64,000 nucleotides of DNA, taken from positions 100,065 to 164,064 of the forward strand of contig NZ_CAIJDE010000040.1 in the NCBI RefSeq assembly GCF_903819335.1. The letters are read 5' to 3'. The notes beneath the pieces were generated by a model. That model saw only the letters and a list, made by a program, of their open reading frames with translations. It did no database searches and was not told where the DNA came from. Positions 59,390 through 64,000 of the stretch are shown in pieces. Position 1 is the stretch's first letter. Every line of letters starts with the position of its first letter. Made by a program: the position numbers and the translations under genes. Source of the DNA: Flavobacterium panici (lineage in GTDB: Bacteria; Bacteroidota; Bacteroidia; Flavobacteriales; Flavobacteriaceae).

Positions 59390-59830
59390 ATGGAACTTAT
59401 TTTAAAACAAGACGTACAAAACTTAGGATTTAAAGATGATGTAGTATCTGTAAAGCCTGGTTACGGTCGTAACTATTTAATTCCTCAAGGTTTTGCTGCA
59501 TTAGCAACTCCTTCTGCTAAAAAAGTTTTAGCTGAAAATCTAAAACAAAGAGCACATAAAGAAGCTAAAGTTGTTGCTGATGCTAAAGCATTAGCTGAAA
59601 CTTTAAAAGCTCTTGAAATTAAACTTACTGCAAAAGCTGGTGGAGAGAAACTTTTTGGTTCTATCACAAACATCGACATTGCTGAAGCTTTAGAGAAATC
59701 AGGTAACGCTATTGATAGAAAATTCATTACTAGTGGTATCGTAAAACGTACAGGAAAATATACAGCTAGCATCCGTTTACACAGAGATGTTATTGTTGAA
59801 TTACCATACGAGATTATTGCTGAAAAATAA
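59390..59830 (+). CDS. rplI: 50S ribosomal protein L9
   Basis: Large-subunit protein spanning helix 76 and the neighbouring ribosome. 146 residues: the N-terminal domain with MELILKQDVQNLGFKDDVVSVKPGYGRNYLIPQGFA (the L9 signature, 1-36), a long central helix rich in Ala, Lys and Glu (about 40-75), and a C-terminal domain from GGEKLFGSIT to the end. Complete. A strong terminator follows after 30 bp. Confidence 0.98.
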   Translation: MELILKQDVQNLGFKDDVVSVKPGYGRNYLIPQGFAALATPSAKKVLAENLKQRAHKEAKVVADAKALAETLKALEIKLTAKAGGEKLFGSITNIDIAEALEKSGNAIDRKFITSGIVKRTGKYTASIRLHRDVIVELPYEIIAEK

Positions 59831-59860
59831 CATTTTGTTAACTTCTTGTTAATAAAATAT

Positions 59861-59890
59861 AAAAACCACTCTTAGGAGTGGTTTTTTTTT
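59861..59890 (+). terminator. Terminator of the S6-S18-L9 operon
   Basis: AAAAACCACTC / GAGTGGTTTTT stem with a 4-base loop and a ten-T run. Confidence 0.9.
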
Positions 59891-59893
59891 GCC

Positions 59894-59901
59894 TAATTTT
59901 G
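59894..59901 (+). promoter_or_regulatory. -7 box of the TonB receptor gene
   Basis: TAATTTTG matches TAnnTTTG, 30 bp before ATG 59931; the upstream TTG 59889 precedes it and so cannot be the start. Confidence 0.45.
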
Positions 59902-59930
59902 AGGGAATTAACTCACTCAAAACCAGGAAA

Positions 59931-62900
59931 ATGAAAAAACTATTTGCATTAATGTTATGTGTTTTGGCGTTCACAGCAGCTACAGGACAGACTACAACGT
60001 CGAGTATAAAAGGTATTGTAAAGAGTTCAGGTAATGAACTATTACCGGGAGCTGGTATCTTAGCAGTTCATACTCCAACTGGAACTAAATATTCTGCCGT
60101 TTCCAATGAAGATGGAAGGTTTAATATTTTAAATATGAGAATTGGCGGACCTTACAAGATTTTGGTAACGTTTGTTGGGTACCAAAGTCAGGAATATAAT
60201 GACATATATCTGGATTTAGGAAAACCATTTAATATTGATGTACTTCTGGCTGACGAAAGTCAGACTCTTGAAGAAGTTAAAGTCACCTCAAAAGATAAAG
60301 TTTTTAAAAGCGGAAAAACCGGTGCAGAAACGACAATTGGAAGGAGAGAGCTAACAGCGCTGCCAACAATTTCAAGATCGGCGGAAGATTTTACCCGTTT
60401 AGAGCCAACCGCGAGCGGCGGATCTTTTGGCGGTAGAAATGATCAATATAACAATTACTCTTTAAACGGAGCAGTTTTTAATAATCCTTTCGGACTTGAC
60501 GCTGCTACTCCCGGAGGACAAACAGGTGCTCAGCCAATTTCCTTAGATGCAATTGAACAGATTCAGGTTGCTACGGCTCCTTATGATGTAACATTGTCCG
60601 GTTTTACAGGAGCTTCTGTAAATGCGGTTACTAAATCGGGAACGAATGAAATTCACGGAACTGCTTATGCTTTTTACAGAAATCAGGATTTAACGGGAAG
60701 TAAAATTAAAGGAGAGAAAATATTTGTACCTTCATTAGAGCAGACTCAGGCTGGATTTAGTTTAGGAGCGCCAATTATTAAAGATAAATTGTTCATTTTT
60801 GGGAATTTTGAAATTGATAAACGAAGTGATTTGGGTTCTAATTTTGTAGCCAATAATAATGACGGCGTTACGGGAATTAATGAATCAAGAGTTTTAGAAT
60901 CTGATTTAATTGCAGTTTCTGATGCTTTGGCAAAATTGGGTTATAATACTGGGGCTTATCAGGGATTTAAGCATGAATCAAATTCAAGTAAAGGAATTAT
61001 AAAAGTAGATTGGAATATTAATGATAATCATAAATTAGCGGTTATTTATAATTTTCTAGATGCTTCAAAAGATAAACCTGCTCACCCGACAGCTTTAGGT
61101 TTTAGAGGGCCAAATGCTTCTATATTACAATTTCAAAATTCAGGATATCAAATCAATAATAAACTGAGTTCTTTTTTAGTAGAGCTGAATTCTAAATTCA
61201 GCGAATCGGTATCTAATAAACTGCAAGCAGGTTATACTCATTTTAATGATTACAGAGATCCTTTTTCTGTTCCGGCGCCTGTTATAAATATTCAGGATGG
61301 GGCAGGATCGAATTATATTATTGCGGGGCATGAGCCATTTTCTATAAATAATACCTTAGATCAAAAAGTAATTCAAATCACTGATAATCTAACTTATACA
61401 GTAGGTAAACATGCTTTTACCTTTGGAACTTCTTTTGAAAAATTCGCTTTTAAAAATTCTTTCAACTTAGCGGGTTATGATAATTTCGGAAACCCAAATG
61501 GTTATGCAGGAACATTCTTTACACCTTATTTCACAGTTCAGGATTTCTTGACTGATGCGGCAAAACCATATGCTACAAGTATTATTGCGCAAAATCTTCA
61601 GTATGCGCAAGATATCTATAATTCAAAAAGTAACTTTGATGTAGGCAGCGACGGCGGTTGGAAACTGGCCGAGTTAAACGTAGGGCAGTGGGCGCTTTAT
61701 GCTCAGGATGATATTAGTGTAAGTGATGATTTTAAATTGTCTTTGGGTTTAAGAATTGATAAACCATTATACTTTAATACTGCAGATTTGATTCAAAAAT
61801 ATATAGATACTGATAACGGAGGAGCAGGAAGAGATAATAGTATAGATTATTATAATCCGCAAACAGGTCAGGCGGTAAAATTAATCTCGACGGATTTACC
61901 TAGCGATAGAATTTTATGGTCGCCTCGTATAGGTTTTAATTGGGATGTAAAAGGAAATGCGACTTCGCAGCTTAGAGGAGGATCTGGAATTTTTACAGGA
62001 AGAATCCCGTTTGTTTGGTTAGGAAATCAGGTAAGTGGTGCAGATGACAGCTTTTTTCAAATTATGGATCCGGATTATAAATGGCCACAAGTATGGAGAA
62101 CTAGTTTAGGTTACGATCATAGATTTGAAAGCAATTATATTGTAACGCTGGATTTATCGCTTAATAAAGATATTAATGCGGTGCAAGTGCAGAACTGGGG
62201 ATTAAAACCTCCAACGGGAGTATTGGCTGGTGTAGATAACAGGCCGATTTATGTGGCTGCAGATCATGGCGCGAATAACGCATATGTAATGACAAATTCT
62301 GATAAAGGAAGTGCTTTTAATGCTTCTGTTAAATTGCAGAAAACATTTGTAAACGGATTATATGCTAGTGTTGCTTATAATTATATGAAATCAAAAGATG
62401 TTAACTCTATTGAAGCAGAAATTACCGGAGATGCTTTTTCTTTTAATCCGGCTTTAGGAAATGTAAATAATGATGTGCTTTCGAATTCTAAATATGGCGA
62501 TAACCATCGTTTTATTGGCGTAGCTTCAAAAAAATGGAAATACGGAAAGGATAAATGGGCGACTACAGTTTCTGCATTTTTTGAATATGCTCAGGGCGGA
62601 CGTTTTAATTATACGTATGGAGGGGATATTAACGGAGACGGTTCTACTGTAAATGATTTGATTTATATTCCAACAACGGCAGAAATTGGTCAAATGACTT
62701 TTAGCGGGCCTGGTCAGGGCGAAGCTTTTGATAAATTTATTTCGCAGGATAAATATATGAAAGACAGAAGAGGGCAGTATGCTGAGCGTTATGGTGCTAT
62801 ATCGCCTTGGAGAGGACGTTGTGATATTAAGTTATTACAGGATTATAATTTTAAATATTCATCAGCATCTGAAAAAACAAACACGATTCAGTTTAGTATT

Positions 62901-63101
62901 GATATTTTGAATTTTGGAAATTTATTAAATTCTGATTGGGGCGTTGTTCAGGTACCAACTAGTGTTCAGCCTATTGGGGTGACTGTTGTTGGAAATACAC
63001 CAACTTATACCTTTAATAATATGCAGACCAAAACATTTAGTTATGATGCCAGTTTAACCTCAAGATGGCAGGCTCAATTTGGTGTTAGATACATTTTTTA
63101 G
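59931..63101 (+). CDS. Oar-like TonB-dependent outer-membrane receptor
   Basis: Start at ATG 59931 (MKKLFALMLCVLAFTAATGQ, signal peptide). 1056 residues: a carboxypeptidase-D-like regulatory domain (about 22-100; TSSIKGIVKSSGNELLPGAG), a plug (about 110-240; TLEEVKVTSKDKVFKSGKTG and SRSAEDFTRLEPTASGGSFG), then a large barrel ending in phenylalanine (QFGVRYIF). The plug segment NQYNNYSLNGAVFNNPFG-like and the lack of a SusD neighbour match the Oar/OmpA-related group rather than SusC. Substrate unknown; relatives handle peptides or secretion-related tasks, but this is not visible here. Confidence 0.9.
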   Translation: MKKLFALMLCVLAFTAATGQTTTSSIKGIVKSSGNELLPGAGILAVHTPTGTKYSAVSNEDGRFNILNMRIGGPYKILVTFVGYQSQEYNDIYLDLGKPFNIDVLLADESQTLEEVKVTSKDKVFKSGKTGAETTIGRRELTALPTISRSAEDFTRLEPTASGGSFGGRNDQYNNYSLNGAVFNNPFGLDAATPGGQTGAQPISLDAIEQIQVATAPYDVTLSGFTGASVNAVTKSGTNEIHGTAYAFYRNQDLTGSKIKGEKIFVPSLEQTQAGFSLGAPIIKDKLFIFGNFEIDKRSDLGSNFVANNNDGVTGINESRVLESDLIAVSDALAKLGYNTGAYQGFKHESNSSKGIIKVDWNINDNHKLAVIYNFLDASKDKPAHPTALGFRGPNASILQFQNSGYQINNKLSSFLVELNSKFSESVSNKLQAGYTHFNDYRDPFSVPAPVINIQDGAGSNYIIAGHEPFSINNTLDQKVIQITDNLTYTVGKHAFTFGTSFEKFAFKNSFNLAGYDNFGNPNGYAGTFFTPYFTVQDFLTDAAKPYATSIIAQNLQYAQDIYNSKSNFDVGSDGGWKLAELNVGQWALYAQDDISVSDDFKLSLGLRIDKPLYFNTADLIQKYIDTDNGGAGRDNSIDYYNPQTGQAVKLISTDLPSDRILWSPRIGFNWDVKGNATSQLRGGSGIFTGRIPFVWLGNQVSGADDSFFQIMDPDYKWPQVWRTSLGYDHRFESNYIVTLDLSLNKDINAVQVQNWGLKPPTGVLAGVDNRPIYVAADHGANNAYVMTNSDKGSAFNASVKLQKTFVNGLYASVAYNYMKSKDVNSIEAEITGDAFSFNPALGNVNNDVLSNSKYGDNHRFIGVASKKWKYGKDKWATTVSAFFEYAQGGRFNYTYGGDINGDGSTVNDLIYIPTTAEIGQMTFSGPGQGEAFDKFISQDKYMKDRRGQYAERYGAISPWRGRCDIKLLQDYNFKYSSASEKTNTIQFSIDILNFGNLLNSDWGVVQVPTSVQPIGVTVVGNTPTYTFNNMQTKTFSYDASLTSRWQAQFGVRYIF

Positions 63102-63124
63102 TAATGACAAAAAAGTTATAAATT

Positions 63125-63151
63125 TGCCCTCGCATTTGCGAGGGCTTTTTT
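63125..63151 (+). terminator. Terminator of the TonB receptor gene
   Basis: GCCCTCGCA / TGCGAGGGC with a 2-base loop and a T run. Confidence 0.88.
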
Positions 63152-63195
63152 ATGATTAAAAGTTCTTTTTAAAGCGTTTAAACAATAAATAATAG

Positions 63196-63669
63196 ATGAA
63201 GTACGCAAGATTAACAAAAGAGCAGTTTGATGAATTGCATGCAGAATTTGCAAGTTTTTTAGCAACTCAGGCAATAGATAAAGCAGAGTGGGATTCTCTT
63301 AAAATAAATAAACCAGAAGTAGCAGAGCAGGAACTGGATGTTTTTTCAGATTTAATTTGGGAAGGTGTTTTGGGCAGGGCAGAATTTTTAGAGCATTTTT
63401 CAAAAAATCATATCTTTTTGTTTCATTGTTTTGATACTTATGTGCAATCAATAGTTTTGAAGTCATTAGTACCCGAAACCGATTTTTTGAGTAAAGAAGG
63501 TTTGCAATGGCTTAGTGATAATATGTTTACGGATAATATCGAAATGAAAGTGGGGAAAAAGGTCTTTACTGAGGATAGAAATTCTTCTATTTTTGAATTG
63601 ATCACACAGGGCGCTTTTTTAAGTGACGGACAATTATTTACTCAAATTAATACAATTTTAAAATCTTAG
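63196..63669 (+). CDS. Conserved hypothetical protein (DUF6495-like)
   Basis: A 157-residue soluble, helical protein starting MKYARLTKEQFDELHAEF, a start I associate with the flavobacterial DUF6495 family. It continues with an acidic middle (PEVAEQELDVFSDLIWEGVL) and AEFLEHFSKNHIFLFHCFD (about 72-90). Function unknown. Its own terminator follows at 63701-63738. The family name is tentative. Confidence 0.65.
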   Translation: MKYARLTKEQFDELHAEFASFLATQAIDKAEWDSLKINKPEVAEQELDVFSDLIWEGVLGRAEFLEHFSKNHIFLFHCFDTYVQSIVLKSLVPETDFLSKEGLQWLSDNMFTDNIEMKVGKKVFTEDRNSSIFELITQGAFLSDGQLFTQINTILKS

Positions 63670-64000
63670 GCCGTAATAAGTTCATTTTCAAAATATTATA
63701 AAAGGATAAGCAATTGTGTTAATTGTTTATCCTTTTTTTAATTTTTTAACTATTGTTTAGACTTTTGTGTTTTCTGATACCCGTATTTTTACGCGGTTTT
63801 GTAATAATAATTAAAATTTTAAGATTTTATTTAATTTCGGTAAATTTTAGACCATTACATACTTAAAATTGTTAAATATCAATCGATTGCGTAATTTTTA
63901 TTGTAATTTTAAACTTACAAATATTAATTTTAACACAAAAACGTTAATATTTTTAAGCCTTGAAAAATGGGATGTTTATCTATTAAAAACTCCGTATTTT
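63670..64000. other. 331-bp gene-free right edge
   Basis: No credible coding frame; AT-rich. Apart from the terminator at 63701-63738 no structure was recognised. A gene may begin past the window. Confidence 0.5.
63701..63738 (+). terminator. Terminator of the DUF6495-like gene
   Basis: AAAGGATAA-GCAATT / AATTG-TTTATCCTTT stem with a T run. Confidence 0.85.

Overview
The window is a piece of a low-GC Bacteroidota chromosome, almost certainly Flavobacterium and plausibly close to F. johnsoniae. The evidence is a SusC/SusD pair, many short-leader genes with the flavobacterial -7 box TAnnTTTG instead of a Shine-Dalgarno site, BT_3928-family and DUF1599 genes, an Oar-like TonB receptor, a class B1 metallo-beta-lactamase of the type intrinsic to flavobacteria, and the hairpin repeats typical of that genus. 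No rRNA, tRNA, CRISPR array, IS element or intact phage gene was seen.

Layout. 1-5.2 kb: accessory block of unknown genes (a truncated, translationally coupled pair; DUF4238; DUF5677; a secreted barrel-like protein), ending in a long gene-free stretch that may encode a small RNA. 6.0-11.7 kb: lipoprotein, corA, then pta and ackA (acetyl-CoA/acetate interconversion) separated by a tandem duplicated repeat. 11.8-26.6 kb: a polysaccharide utilisation locus with a membrane-tethered sensor-regulator, SusC, SusD, a GH144-type lipoprotein, an alpha/beta hydrolase, a GH3 beta-glucosidase, a glycerophosphodiesterase-like lipoprotein and a family-43-like enzyme. The GH144 + GH3 pair points to beta-1,2-glucan; the esterase and phosphodiesterase suggest the target may be the succinyl- and phosphoglycerol-decorated glucans that other bacteria make. 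26.7-34.6 kb: M28 peptidase, Coq4-like protein, YiiX-like cysteine hydrolase, kdsA, arylamine N-acetyltransferase and a four-gene cluster of small unknown membrane proteins.

34.7-39.5 kb: a translationally coupled lysoplasmalogenase and an alkylglycerol-monooxygenase-like di-iron enzyme (a possible ether-lipid unit), then clpS, prmA, tpiA and a TlpA-like thioredoxin. 39.8-45.7 kb: three unknown genes, then BT_3928, DUF1599 and the divergent folP. 45.7-51.7 kb: rlmH, an ABM monooxygenase, a secreted adenosine deaminase, a pirin/OsmC/GNAT operon and an AlkD-type DNA repair protein, with a dense cluster of hairpin repeats. 51.9-55.3 kb: nadC, BrkB-like protein, DUF2147, metallo-beta-lactamase and a decayed toxin-antitoxin module. 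55.4-63.7 kb: priA, a LytTR response regulator, rpsF-rpsR-rplI, an Oar-like TonB receptor and a small conserved protein.

Many start codons were moved downstream from the longest reading frame because a signal peptide, family N-terminus or promoter box shows the upstream TTG cannot be the start. All functions are read from motifs and family knowledge; no database search was possible.
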